From Propionibacteriales bacterium (GTDB lineage Bacteria > Actinomycetota > Actinomycetes > Propionibacteriales > Nocardioidaceae), in NCBI GenBank assembly GCA_009377795.1, contig WHTJ01000024.1:1-48397 (forward strand): a stretch of 48,397 nt of DNA, given 5' to 3'. Under the pieces are notes generated by a model. The model worked only from the letters and a program-made list of their open reading frames with translations. It did no database searches and was not told the origin of the DNA. The first letter of the stretch is position 1; every line of letters starts with the position of its first letter. Below are positions 17,360 to 25,779 of the stretch, piece by piece. A program made the position numbers and the translations under genes.

Positions 17360-17539
17360 ATGAGGAGAGCACAGTCGTGCCGCGTGCGCGATGAGCGGGG
17401 GATGACCACCGCCGAGTACGCCGTGGGCACGATCGCGAGCGCCGGATTCGCCGGCGTACTCGTGAAACTGCTTCAGGAGCCGTGGGTTCAAGACATGCTG
17501 CGGGAGCTCTATCAGTCGACCATCGGCAAGTTCCTCTGA
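17360..17539 (+). CDS. Flp-type pilin, DUF4244
   Basis: A 59-residue protein with a Flp prepilin signature: a basic leader, Gly, then MTTAEYAVGT, giving Glu at +5 and Tyr at +6 of the predicted mature chain. A single hydrophobic helix TIASAGFAGVLVKLL follows. It is likely the structural subunit of the Tad/Flp pilus; DUF4244 is its family label. GGGAGG 9 bases ahead supports ATG 17360. No prepilin peptidase (TadV) gene is in the window, so processing must rely on an enzyme encoded elsewhere. Confidence 0.88.
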   Translation: MRRAQSCRVRDERGMTTAEYAVGTIASAGFAGVLVKLLQEPWVQDMLRELYQSTIGKFL

Positions 17540-17630
17540 GCGTTCGGCAGGCCGGGGTGTCGGGCGGCCATCCGGTCGCCCGACCGCCGGTCACGGGCGA
17601 TCCGCGTTCGGGTTGTTGAGGAGGACAGGC

Positions 17631-18026
17631 ATGATGCGAAGACGCCGCGACGTTCGGCGGCGAGGTGAGCCGGGCATGGTAACGGCCGAGACCGCCGTGG
17701 TGATGCCCGTTCTGGTGTTGATTGCCGCGATGCTGGTGTGGCTGATCGGCGTGGGAATCGCGCAGGTCCGCTGTGTCGACGCCGCTCGGGATGCCGCCCG
17801 GGCGCTCGCGCGTGACGAGCCGCGCGCGGTCGCGGCCAAGCTCGCCCGGCAGGCGGCACCGGACGGCGCCGCGGTGTCGTTCACTGAATCGACCGGAATG
17901 GTCGAGGTCGAGGTGTCCTATGCCGCGTCTCCGCCGGGAGGGTTGCTGGATGGGCTCGCGACCTGGCGGCTGGTGGCGCGGTCCGCGACTCCGACGGAGG
18001 GGTCCGATGACGTTCCGGCCTCGTAG
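17631..18026 (+). CDS. TadE-like minor pilin
   Basis: A 131-residue protein with an Arg-rich leader, then G-MVTAETAVVMPVLVLIAAML, the class III prepilin motif with Glu at +5 followed by a transmembrane helix. The rest is a small extracytoplasmic domain containing VRCVDAARDAARALARDE, characteristic of TadE family members. GAGGAG lies 6 bases before ATG 17631; ATG 17634 is an alternative. The end overlaps the next gene by 20 bases. Confidence 0.85.
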   Translation: MMRRRRDVRRRGEPGMVTAETAVVMPVLVLIAAMLVWLIGVGIAQVRCVDAARDAARALARDEPRAVAAKLARQAAPDGAAVSFTESTGMVEVEVSYAASPPGGLLDGLATWRLVARSATPTEGSDDVPAS

Positions 18027-18369
18027 GCGGATCGACCGCGATCGCGGCAGCGCCACGGTGTATGCGCTGGCACTGGTCGCCGGCCTGGTGGTGTTCTCGG
18101 TGCTCGCTCTGGGGTTCGCGGGCTTCGCGGTGACCAAGCATCGCGCCGCGGCCGCGGCCGATCTCGCGGCGCTCGCAGGTGCCGCCGGGCCGGCGGAGGG
18201 CTGTGCTCTCGCCGAGTCCACCGCGTCCCGGAACGGCGCACGGCTCACGTCCTGCGTGGTCGACGGGCCGTACGTCACGGTGAGCGTCGAGGTTTCGGCT
18301 CCGGAGGTGTTCGGCTTCAGCCCGCGGGTCCCCGCCCGTGCCCGAGCCGGGCCCGTCGGTCCGTCATGA
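18007..18369 (+). CDS. TadE/G-like secreted protein (Rv3654c-like)
   Basis: A 120-residue protein with a basic leader DRDRGSATVYALALVAGLVVFSVL, one transmembrane helix, then HRAAAAADLAALAGA, the AAD-LAALAGA signature of TadG/Rv3654c-like proteins. Two Cys residues (in EGCAL and TSCVV) may form a disulfide outside the cell. The pilin-type Glu at +5 is missing (SATVY follows the Gly), so processing by a prepilin peptidase is uncertain. GGAGGGG precedes ATG 18007, which lies inside the previous gene. Confidence 0.82.
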   Translation: MTFRPRRRIDRDRGSATVYALALVAGLVVFSVLALGFAGFAVTKHRAAAAADLAALAGAAGPAEGCALAESTASRNGARLTSCVVDGPYVTVSVEVSAPEVFGFSPRVPARARAGPVGPS

Positions 18370-18463
18370 CCCGGGACGCTCCGTGCCGTCGCCGCGGAGG
18401 ATCCTTCGGCGTACCCTGAAAGCGCCGACGTGGAAACAGAGGAAGGCCCGACGGGTGGGCGAC

Positions 18464-18679
18464 ATGGGTGAGCGCCAGGTCGTGAAGGTGTCTGTGCTGC
18501 AGGTCGAGGCCGCCCAGCTCGCGGTCAAGGTCGCGAAGAAGTTCGGCTGGGAGCCGAATCCTCTGATGGTGCGGATCGCGAACGCGAAGCCGGCCGACGA
18601 GGACGACGACGAACCCGAAGAGTCCGAACCGACCGAAGCCGAGGAGTCCGAACCGGCCGCGGAGGGTCAGTGCGACTGA
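18464..18679 (+). CDS. Small conserved acidic protein, function unknown
   Basis: A 71-residue protein. The first 45 residues (ERQVVKVSVLQVEAAQLAVKVAKKFGWEPNPLMVRIANAK) look folded, probably a helix with a short strand, and the tail is strongly acidic with repeated EESEP. I do not recognise a domain. GTG 18455 is an alternative start; ATG 18464 has GGTGGG nearby. A TACCCT hexamer at about 18412 might be a -10. The stop overlaps the convergent membrane protein gene by 13 bases. Confidence 0.65.
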   Translation: MGERQVVKVSVLQVEAAQLAVKVAKKFGWEPNPLMVRIANAKPADEDDDEPEESEPTEAEESEPAAEGQCD

Positions 18680-19035
18680 CCGCCCTCACCGTCCGGGCTG
18701 GGACCCTCCTCCCTGGACGGGTCCGCGACTCCGGAAGCGTCGGTGGCATGGTCCGCGTCCGTCGTGCTTCGGGTGTCGCTCTGCGCGATCGCCGCTCGCG
18801 CAGCTCTGAGCTCCCGTCGGTGCCGAAGCTCGCGTCGCACCCCCGTGCGCAAGAGCAACAACCCGGAGAGCAGGACGAACGAGGCGGCCGCGCCGATCCA
18901 GAAGATGCCCGCCGCGGACGTCTCGATCTCCACCGGGCCGAGGTCGAGCACCGCCGAGTCGGTGGACCCGCCGAGCACGACCGCGAGTACGACGACGATC
19001 ACCAGCGCGACGAACACCACTCCGACGATGATCAT
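18667..19035 (-). CDS. Small membrane protein, two helices
   Basis: A 122-residue protein with a first helix VGVVFVALVIVVVLAVVLGG at the very N-terminus. A linker VLDLGPVEIETSAAGIF follows, then a second helix IGAAASFVLLSGLLLL. The cytoplasmic tail is basic, coiled-coil-like (RRELRHRRELRAARAAI), and ends in an acidic low-complexity stretch. The layout resembles small LapA-like envelope proteins, but no function can be given. It overlaps the helicase stop by 4 bases (ATGA), so it is co-transcribed with the helicase. Confidence 0.75.
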   Translation of the reverse strand: MIIVGVVFVALVIVVVLAVVLGGSTDSAVLDLGPVEIETSAAGIFWIGAAASFVLLSGLLLLRTGVRRELRHRRELRAARAAIAQSDTRSTTDADHATDASGVADPSREEGPSPDGEGGQSH

Positions 19036-21539
19036 GTGGTCGCCTCGCGGTTCATCGGGTCACCTCGTGGTCGGTCGACATCGCGATCGGCTCTGGTCGC
19101 GGCTGCGGCGCCGGTCGCGGACAACAATGCGTCGAGCACCACGACCGCGCCGCCCTTGCTCAGCGGCTCGTTCCCGTTGCCGCACTTGGGCGACTGTACG
19201 CACGAGGGGCAGCCGTCGTCACACTCGCATGCGGCGATCGCGTCCCGGGTCATCGTCAACCACTCGCGGGCGTGACCGAAACCACGCTCGGCGAAACCAG
19301 CGCCGCCGGGATGGCCGTCGTACACGAAGACCGTCAGCCTGCCGGTGTCCACATGCAACGCGGTCGAGACCCCGCCGACGTCCCACCGGTCGCAGGTCGC
19401 GATCAGCGGCAACAGCCCGATCGAGGCGTGCTCGGCCGCGTGGGCCGCGCCGGGTACGTCCGCGGTGTCGAGCCCGGTGGCGGCGACCTGCTCGTCGCTC
19501 AGCGACCACCACACCGCCTTCGTCTGGAGGGTCCGCGCGGGCAGGTCCAGCGGAACCTCATCCAGCACCTCCCCGCTCCCGAGCCGCCTTCGGAGGTACG
19601 ACACCACCTGACTCGTGACCTCGACCTCGCCGAACGACAGCGTCGCCTCACCCCACTCCTCCAGCCGTTGCTCCGCCGTCACCCGGATGTCGGTCACCTC
19701 CCGCGCCCACGTGCTGTAGTCCGGCCGGTCCCGGACGACCAGCGCCGTGCCGGCCTCGGGGTCGAACGCCTGGACGACGTACGTCTCGCCCTGATGCACG
19801 TAGACCGCACCGTCGTGCACCGTGCTGTGCGACGCGGCCGCGTCGACCGTACCGAGCAGCCGGCCGGTCGACTCCTCCACGACGTCGACCGGCTCGCCCC
19901 CCGTCGACCGGATGTCCGCCAGGTCGCTCGCCCGGTCTCGCCTGATCCAGAACCATCCTCGCGGCCGGCGGCGCAACAGCCCGGCGGCCTCCAGCGCCTC
20001 GACCGCCGACCCGTCCGGATCGCCGAAAAGATCGAAATCCGCTTCCGTCAAAGGGAGTTCCTGTGCCGCAGCACACAGATGCGGGCCGAGAACGTACGGA
20101 TTTGACGGGTCGAAGACCGTGGCCTCGACCGGGCGGCCGAGCAGTGCATCGGGGTGATGCACGAGATAGGTGTCCAGCGGGTCGTCGCGCGCCACGAGCA
20201 CGCCGAGCGACCCCCGCCGGTCGCGGCCGGCCCGGCCGATCTGCTGCCACAACCCGGCCCGAGTACCCGGGAACCCGGCGACGACCACCGCGTCCAGTCC
20301 GGAGACGTCGATCCCCAGCTCCAGGGCGTTGGTCGCCGAAAGCCCCAGTAGCGAGCCCTCCTTCAGCCCTCGTTCCAGCTCGCGGCGCTCCTCCGGGAGG
20401 TAGCCGCCGCGATACGCGGCGACCCGTTTCGCGAGCGCGGCGTCGACGTCGGCGATGTGGTCCCGGGCCGCCATGGCGACGGTCTCGACACCCCGCCTCG
20501 ACCGGGCGAACGCGAGCGTACGCACCTCCGCGAGCACGAGATCGGTCAGCAGGTCGGCCGTCTCGGCGGTGGCGGTACGTCGTACCGGTGCGCCGTTCTC
20601 CCCACTCGCGGATGTCAGCGGCGGCTCCCAGAGCACCAGCGTGGTCTCCCCGCGCGGCGAGCCGTCCTCGACGACCGCGGTGACCTCGAGCCCGGTGAGC
20701 CGGGCGGCGGCCGCCTCCGGCTCGGCCACGGTCGCCGACGACAGGCAGAAGGTGGGCTCGGATCCGTAGTGCCGGCACAGCCGGCGGAGCCGCCGCACGA
20801 TCTGAGCTACATGCGAGCCGAAGACCCCTCGATAGTGATGACACTCGTCGATCACGACATAGCGCAGGCCCGCGAGGAATCGCCCCCATCGCGCGTGTCC
20901 CGGGAGTAGGGTGCGGTGCAGCATGTCCGGGTTGGTGAGGACGTACGTCGCGTAGTCTCGCGCCCAGTCGCGTTCCTCGCGGCTGCTGTCCCCGTCGTAC
21001 GTCGTCACCCGAAGCCGGGGCAGACCCAGCTCGGTCAGCTGCCGGACCTGGTCCTGTGCGAGCGCCTTGGTCGGCGAGAGATAGAGCACGTTGCTGGTCC
21101 GGCCGGACGCCCGCAGGGCGTCGCTGAGCGCGGGCATCAGATAGCCCAGCGACTTGCCGGAGGCGGTCCCGGTCGCGAGTACGACGGGCCGTCCCGAATG
21201 TGCGAGCTCCGCGGCCTCGACCTGGTGCGACCAGGGACGGACGATGCCCCGGGCCTCGAACGCGGACCGCAACGGCGGATGCACCCAGTCCGGCCAGTCG
21301 GTCGGCCGTCCGTCCCGCTTCGGCACCGTGGCCACATGGAGCAGCCGGTCCTTGCGCCCACGGGACTCGGTCAGGCTTCGCAGCAGGCCGTCGATGCTGT
21401 GCACGCGGTCCGGGCCGTCCAGGCGGTCCGGACCGTCTTGCCCGTCCGGCCCGTCTTGCCCGTCCGGCCGGTCCGGACGGCGCGCGGTCGGGTGCGGCCC
21501 CGGCGGACCGCTGTGGAGGGCTGCGTCGCGCACTGTCAT
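19032..21539 (-). CDS. DEAD/DEAH-type DNA helicase, MrfA/YprA family (DUF1998)
   Basis: An 835-residue superfamily 2 helicase. Walker A is ATGTASGKS (residues 122-130), motif II is DECH (231-234), and motif VI is QQIGRAGRDRRG. The C-terminal DUF1998 domain carries Cys at 771, 773, 777, 780 and 786, a metal-binding cluster. In Bacillus, MrfA takes part in repair of mitomycin adducts; the mycobacterial counterpart in this locus is Rv3649. ATG 21539 is chosen because codons further upstream are not conserved-looking. Residues 20-45 are a low-complexity RPDG/GQDGPD linker from an 18-bp tandem repeat. The gene is divergent from bldG with 88 bp between them. Confidence 0.9.
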   Translation of the reverse strand: MTVRDAALHSGPPGPHPTARRPDRPDGQDGPDGQDGPDRLDGPDRVHSIDGLLRSLTESRGRKDRLLHVATVPKRDGRPTDWPDWVHPPLRSAFEARGIVRPWSHQVEAAELAHSGRPVVLATGTASGKSLGYLMPALSDALRASGRTSNVLYLSPTKALAQDQVRQLTELGLPRLRVTTYDGDSSREERDWARDYATYVLTNPDMLHRTLLPGHARWGRFLAGLRYVVIDECHHYRGVFGSHVAQIVRRLRRLCRHYGSEPTFCLSSATVAEPEAAAARLTGLEVTAVVEDGSPRGETTLVLWEPPLTSASGENGAPVRRTATAETADLLTDLVLAEVRTLAFARSRRGVETVAMAARDHIADVDAALAKRVAAYRGGYLPEERRELERGLKEGSLLGLSATNALELGIDVSGLDAVVVAGFPGTRAGLWQQIGRAGRDRRGSLGVLVARDDPLDTYLVHHPDALLGRPVEATVFDPSNPYVLGPHLCAAAQELPLTEADFDLFGDPDGSAVEALEAAGLLRRRPRGWFWIRRDRASDLADIRSTGGEPVDVVEESTGRLLGTVDAAASHSTVHDGAVYVHQGETYVVQAFDPEAGTALVVRDRPDYSTWAREVTDIRVTAEQRLEEWGEATLSFGEVEVTSQVVSYLRRRLGSGEVLDEVPLDLPARTLQTKAVWWSLSDEQVAATGLDTADVPGAAHAAEHASIGLLPLIATCDRWDVGGVSTALHVDTGRLTVFVYDGHPGGAGFAERGFGHAREWLTMTRDAIAACECDDGCPSCVQSPKCGNGNEPLSKGGAVVVLDALLSATGAAAATRADRDVDRPRGDPMNREATT
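21433..21468 (-). repeat. 18-bp tandem repeat inside the helicase N-terminus
   Basis: Two perfect 18-bp copies (21433-21450 and 21451-21468) encode GQDGPD twice in frame, within a longer degenerate RPD/DGPDR stretch. Because 18 bp is six codons, copy-number change would keep the frame. Confidence 0.7.
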
Positions 21540-21627
21540 CGCACGTCCAAGTCTCCCATCTCGGCCCGTCGGCCAGCGTGGTTGAATGCGGGTGAGCCAT
21601 GGCGATGTCGACCACGCAGGAGCCGCA

Positions 21628-21969
21628 GTGGACCTGTCCCTGGACACCAGAGAGCAAGACGAACGCGTCATCATCGAGATCGGTGGCGAGATCGACGTCT
21701 ATACGGCTCCGCAACTTCGCGAACGCATCGGCGACCTCGTCGACGAGAACCATTTCAACCTGATCATCGACATGGAACGCGTCGAGTTCCTCGACTCGAC
21801 CGGTCTCGGTGTGCTGGTGGGGGGTCTCAAACGGGTCCGCGGGAACGACGGGTCGTTGCGTCTCGTCTGCACACAAGAACGGCTGCTGAAGATCCTCCGC
21901 ATCACCGGACTGACCAGAGTCTTCGCCATCTTCGAGTCGGTCGAGGCCGCGCTGGCCGCGGAGGGCTGA
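21628..21969 (+). CDS. bldG: Anti-anti-sigma factor, BldG-like (STAS domain)
   Basis: A 113-residue single STAS domain. [15 protein letters not shown] and the phosphorylatable Ser57 in [17 protein letters not shown] are near-identical to Streptomyces BldG, a regulator of development and antibiotic production. Partner switching would have an anti-sigma kinase phosphorylate Ser57. GTG 21628 with AGGAG 6 bases upstream gives the BldG N-terminus VDLSL. In Streptomyces an anti-sigma gene follows bldG; here the H+-pyrophosphatase comes directly after 211 bp, so the kinase partner must be elsewhere. Confidence 0.9.
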   Translation: MDLSLDTREQDERVIIEIGGEIDVYTAPQLRERIGDLVDENHFNLIIDMERVEFLDSTGLGVLVGGLKRVRGNDGSLRLVCTQERLLKILRITGLTRVFAIFESVEAALAAEG

Positions 21970-22122
21970 CGACTCGATCGTCGAGCGTGACGTTTCCGCC
22001 GCGACCCGCGTCACAGTCCGCGGACGTGGGCCCGAACCAGGACCCGATGTCGTGAAAGCGTTACTTACTCAGTAGACTCCGGCGCGATACGCGCTGGCCG
22101 AGCGCGGTCGAACACGACCTTC

Positions 22123-22138
22123 CCTCCCTTTCGGGAGG
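22123..22138 (+). promoter_or_regulatory. Leader hairpin before hppA
   Basis: CCTCCC (22123-22128) pairs with GGGAGG (22133-22138) across a TTTC loop, and a T5 tract follows at 22153-22157, 28 bases before the hppA start. An upstream TAGACT could be a -10. It may be an attenuator or simply an mRNA 5-prime stabilising stem. Confidence 0.35.
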
Positions 22139-22180
22139 CCTGTCGTCGCACGTTTTTGCTGCATCAACAAAGGAGAACGA

Positions 22181-24559
22181 ATGTCCGGGCCCACCCTCGC
22201 CGCAGTAGGCGATGGCTCTTTGTCGGGCGGCAACATCACCTTCGTCATCGTCGTGGCGGCGATCGCCCTGGTCGCGCTCGGGATGGCGGCGCTCTTCCGG
22301 AGCGAGGTGCTGGCCGCCAGCGAAGGCACCCCCAACATGCAGACGATCGCGCAAGGGGTGCAAGAGGGCGCCGCCGCCTACCTGGCGCGCCAGTTCAAGA
22401 CGCTGGCCATCTTCGCCGTCCTGGCGTTCGCCGTGCTCTTCGTCCTCCCGGGGGACGTGGGGGTGCGGATCGGGCGGTCTCTCTTCTTCCTGGTGGGTGC
22501 GGGTTTCTCGGCGGCCATCGGATATCTGGGCATGTGGCTCGCCGTACGGGCGAACGTACGGGTGGCTGCGGCCGCCCGGGAAGGCGGCCGCGATCCCGCG
22601 ATGAGGATCGCCTTCCGAACCGGCGGTGTGGTCGGAATGGCCACCGTCGGCCTGGGCCTCCTCGGCGCGGCCATGGTGGTGCTGATCTACAAGGGCGACG
22701 CGCCCGCCGTACTCGAGGGCTTCGGCTTCGGCGCCGCCCTGCTTGCGATGTTCATGCGTGTTGGTGGCGGTATCTTCACCAAGGCGGCCGACGTGGGTGC
22801 CGACCTGGTCGGCAAGATCGAGAAGGGCATCCCCGAGGACGACCCGCGCAACGCCGCGACCATCGCGGACAACGTCGGGGACAACGTCGGCGACTGCGCG
22901 GGCATGGCGGCCGACCTCTTCGAGTCGTACGCCGTCGTACTCGTCGCCGCCCTGATCCTGGGGCACGCCACGTTCGGTGAAGAGGGCCTGGTGTTCCCGC
23001 TGATCGTGCCGGCGATCGGCGCGTTGACCGCGATCCTCGGTGTCTACATCACCCGGCCGCGAGCCGGCGAGAGCGGCCTCACCACGATCAACCGGTCGTT
23101 CTACATCTCCGCCGGGGTCTCCGCGGTGCTGTGCACGATCGCCGCGCTGCTCTACCTCCCCGGCTCGTTCGACGAGCTGGAGGGCGGTTCGGGTGGCAGC
23201 GCCATCGAGCTGCTGTTCTCCGAGGCGTTCCAGGGTGACACCGGGCTGGACGGCAACCCGCGGGTGATCGCCATCGTCGCCGTACTGATCGGCATCGCCT
23301 TGGCCGCGGCCATCCTCGCGCTGACCGGCTACTTCACCGGCACCGAGCACCGCCCGGTCAAGGACGTCGGCAAGACCTCGCTGACCGGCCCGGCGACCGT
23401 GATCCTGTCCGGCGTGGCCATCGGCTACGAGTCGGCGGTCTACACGGCCCTGGTGATCGGCGCCGCCGTGTTCGGCGCGTACCTGCTCGGTGCCGGCTCG
23501 ATTCTCGTGGCGCTGTTCGCGGTGGCCCTTGCCGGCTGCGGGCTGCTGACCACGGTCGGGGTCATCGTGGCCATGGACACCTTCGGGCCGGTCTCCGACA
23601 ACGCCCAGGGCATCGCCGAGATGTCCGGTGAGGTGGAAGGCGAGGGCGCCAGGATCCTGACCGAGCTCGACGCGGTGGGCAATACCACCAAGGCGATCAC
23701 CAAGGGAATCGCGATCTCCACCGCCGTACTCGCGGCCACCGCGTTGTTCGGAGCGTTCACCGATGCGGTGTCCACGGCGGTCCGAGACGCCGAACCCACC
23801 GCGGATGACCTCAACGCCTCGTCGTTCCTCGACCTCTTCGGGGTGCTGAACGTCGCCGACCCGAAGAACCTCGTCGGCCTGCTGATCGGCGCCTGCGTGG
23901 TCTTCATGTTCTCCGGTCTGGCGATCAACGCCGTGGGCCGGGCGGCCGGGGCCGTGGTCTTCGAGGTACGCCGGCAGTTCCGCGACATCCCCGGGATCAT
24001 GGAGGGCACTGCCAAGCCGGAGTACGGCCGGGTGGTCGACATCTGCACCCGGGACGCGCAGCGCGAGCTGGCGACGCCCGGTCTGATGGCCATCATGACG
24101 CCGATCGCGGTCGGTTTCGGCCTGGGAGTCGGCCCACTCGGCGCATATCTCGCGGGCGCGATCAGTTCGGGCGCCCTGATGGCGGTGTTCCTGGCCAACT
24201 CCGGTGGTGCGTGGGACAACGCCAAGAAGCTGGTCGAGGACGGTAACCACGGCGGCAAGGGTTCGTCGGCGCACGAGGCGACCATCATCGGTGACACCGT
24301 CGGCGACCCGTTCAAGGACACCGCGGGTCCGGCGATCAACCCGCTGATCAAGGTGATGAACCTTGTCTCGCTGCTGATCGCTCCGGCCGTGGTCGCATTG
24401 TCGGTCGGCAAGGACGAGAACGACGTGGTCCGCATCATCATCGCGGTGGTGGCGGCGCTGATCGTCGCGGGCGCGATCGTGGTCGCGAAGCGCCGCCCGG
24501 TCACCATCGGCGACCCGGACACCGAGCCGGCTCCCGTCGAGCCCGCGCCGACCACCTGA
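22181..24559 (+). CDS. hppA: Membrane H+-translocating pyrophosphatase, K+-independent
   Basis: A 792-residue polytopic enzyme that couples hydrolysis of pyrophosphate to proton export. The substrate site GGGIFTKAADVGADLV and DNVGDNVGDCAGMAADLFESY (about residues 195-250) is intact, as are the later DNAQGIAEM and DTVGDPFKDTAGPAINPLIKV motifs. The specificity position reads GNTTKAITKG; Lys rather than Ala there marks the K+-independent proton-pumping class. AAAGGAGA 6 bases ahead of ATG 22181 is the strongest ribosome site in the window, in keeping with high expression. It follows bldG as in Streptomyces, but without the intervening anti-sigma gene. Confidence 0.96.
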   Translation: MSGPTLAAVGDGSLSGGNITFVIVVAAIALVALGMAALFRSEVLAASEGTPNMQTIAQGVQEGAAAYLARQFKTLAIFAVLAFAVLFVLPGDVGVRIGRSLFFLVGAGFSAAIGYLGMWLAVRANVRVAAAAREGGRDPAMRIAFRTGGVVGMATVGLGLLGAAMVVLIYKGDAPAVLEGFGFGAALLAMFMRVGGGIFTKAADVGADLVGKIEKGIPEDDPRNAATIADNVGDNVGDCAGMAADLFESYAVVLVAALILGHATFGEEGLVFPLIVPAIGALTAILGVYITRPRAGESGLTTINRSFYISAGVSAVLCTIAALLYLPGSFDELEGGSGGSAIELLFSEAFQGDTGLDGNPRVIAIVAVLIGIALAAAILALTGYFTGTEHRPVKDVGKTSLTGPATVILSGVAIGYESAVYTALVIGAAVFGAYLLGAGSILVALFAVALAGCGLLTTVGVIVAMDTFGPVSDNAQGIAEMSGEVEGEGARILTELDAVGNTTKAITKGIAISTAVLAATALFGAFTDAVSTAVRDAEPTADDLNASSFLDLFGVLNVADPKNLVGLLIGACVVFMFSGLAINAVGRAAGAVVFEVRRQFRDIPGIMEGTAKPEYGRVVDICTRDAQRELATPGLMAIMTPIAVGFGLGVGPLGAYLAGAISSGALMAVFLANSGGAWDNAKKLVEDGNHGGKGSSAHEATIIGDTVGDPFKDTAGPAINPLIKVMNLVSLLIAPAVVALSVGKDENDVVRIIIAVVAALIVAGAIVVAKRRPVTIGDPDTEPAPVEPAPTT

Positions 24560-24580
24560 TCGTCAGCGTCCCCGTTTTGC

Positions 24581-24629
24581 GTGGCGCGAAGTGGCTGCGA
24601 ATTGCGACTCGGCGACCATTTCGCGCCAC
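24581..24629. terminator. Terminator-like hairpin after hppA
   Basis: GTGGCGCGAAGTGG (24581-24594) pairs with CCATTTCGCGCCAC (24616-24629), a 14-bp stem with one mismatch and a 21-base loop, starting 22 bases past the hppA stop. Confidence 0.6.
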
Positions 24630-24693
24630 TCGACATAGGGCGGGCATAAACGGAGGCTTGTCCAACCCGGGTGCGCGAGTCAGGCTTTGAGCC

Positions 24694-25776
24694 ATGCGTC
24701 GGGACCCGCGCGGTGTGCGCCGCCTTCGGTACGCCGCTGCGTGCGTGGTCCTGCTGATCGCCGGGTCCGCGGCCGGCTGCCAGGCTGGCGCGGGCGACGA
24801 CGCCGGGTCTGGGGATCGGACCCCCTCGCCGACCGCGTCCGAGACCCGGTCTCCGGCTGAGTCGCCGACCGAGACCCCGACCGGAGACCGGCCCGACCCG
24901 GCGCGTACACCGGCCAGTCCGCCGAGCAGCACGACGCACACTCCACCGCCGACGTCGCCACCGGATACGGTTCCGGCGCGCTTTCGCGCGGCCAAGGCCC
25001 TGCAGACGGTTCGTAGGCTGGCCGGCGAGATCGGGCCCCGTGAGGCGACGACGTCGGCGTACCGCACCGCCGCCAGGGTGGTGGAGCGGCGCCTGCGCCG
25101 GCTCGGGTACGACGTCCGCGGTCAGCAGCTCCGGGTGCCGGAGGGCGTGTCGTGGGGTGTACCGGTGCCCGCGGGACGAACGCGGAACGTGGTCGCCACT
25201 GAGGCCGGTTTCGACGTGACCCGGCCACATCTGGTCGTCGGGGCGCATCTCGACACCGTGCCCCAGGCCCCGGGCGCCGAGGACAACGCGTCCGGTGTCG
25301 CGGTCCTGCTCGAGCTCGCCGCGATGGCGGCCGGTGCGGAGACCCGGCTGCCGGTCGTCTTCGTGGCCTTCGGCGCCGAGGAGCCGAGGGGCGAGGGTGA
25401 CGCGATGCATCACTTCGGGTCGCAGACATTGGTCCGGCGGATGTCCGAGGGGGAGCGGGCCGCGGTCCATGCGATGGTCTCGCTGGACCGCGTCGGCGTC
25501 GGCGGGGTCGTGCCGGTCTGTACGGGCGGGCTGTCGCCGCCGCTGGTGCGCGCAGCCTTGGTCGGGGCCGGGCGGGCGGTCGGCGTATCCACCCAGGTGT
25601 GCGCGGACAACCAGTCGAGCGATCACTGGTCCTTCGAGAAGGCGGGTGTTCCCGCGGCCCGGCTGGGGAGCACGCCGTACGCCGCCTATCACAGCCCGGA
25701 CGATCTCCCCGGCGTTGTACGGCAAGACCAGCTCGAACGTGTCGGCCGCCTGATGTGGGAATGGATGCGGGAGTAG
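24694..25776 (+). CDS. M28-family zinc aminopeptidase, lipoprotein
   Basis: A 360-residue lipoprotein: an Arg-rich leader, a hydrophobic stretch and lipobox SAAG-C with Cys29. A long Pro/Thr/Ser-rich spacer (about 30-95) would carry the catalytic domain away from the membrane. The M28 zinc and catalytic residues are visible: GAHLDTVP, EDNASG with the bridging Asp, AEEPRGEG with the catalytic Glu pair, an Asp in VSLDRVG, and the final His in YHSPDD. It should trim peptides at the cell surface. The gene converges on the CapA-like gene with 3 bases between the stops. Confidence 0.88.
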   Translation: MRRDPRGVRRLRYAAACVVLLIAGSAAGCQAGAGDDAGSGDRTPSPTASETRSPAESPTETPTGDRPDPARTPASPPSSTTHTPPPTSPPDTVPARFRAAKALQTVRRLAGEIGPREATTSAYRTAARVVERRLRRLGYDVRGQQLRVPEGVSWGVPVPAGRTRNVVATEAGFDVTRPHLVVGAHLDTVPQAPGAEDNASGVAVLLELAAMAAGAETRLPVVFVAFGAEEPRGEGDAMHHFGSQTLVRRMSEGERAAVHAMVSLDRVGVGGVVPVCTGGLSPPLVRAALVGAGRAVGVSTQVCADNQSSDHWSFEKAGVPAARLGSTPYAAYHSPDDLPGVVRQDQLERVGRLMWEWMRE

Positions 25777-25779
25777 CTA

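Noticed and set aside
19648-22014. A 788-codon open frame antisense or offset to the helicase and bldG
   Set aside because: It overlaps two recognised genes in other frames and shows no family motifs.
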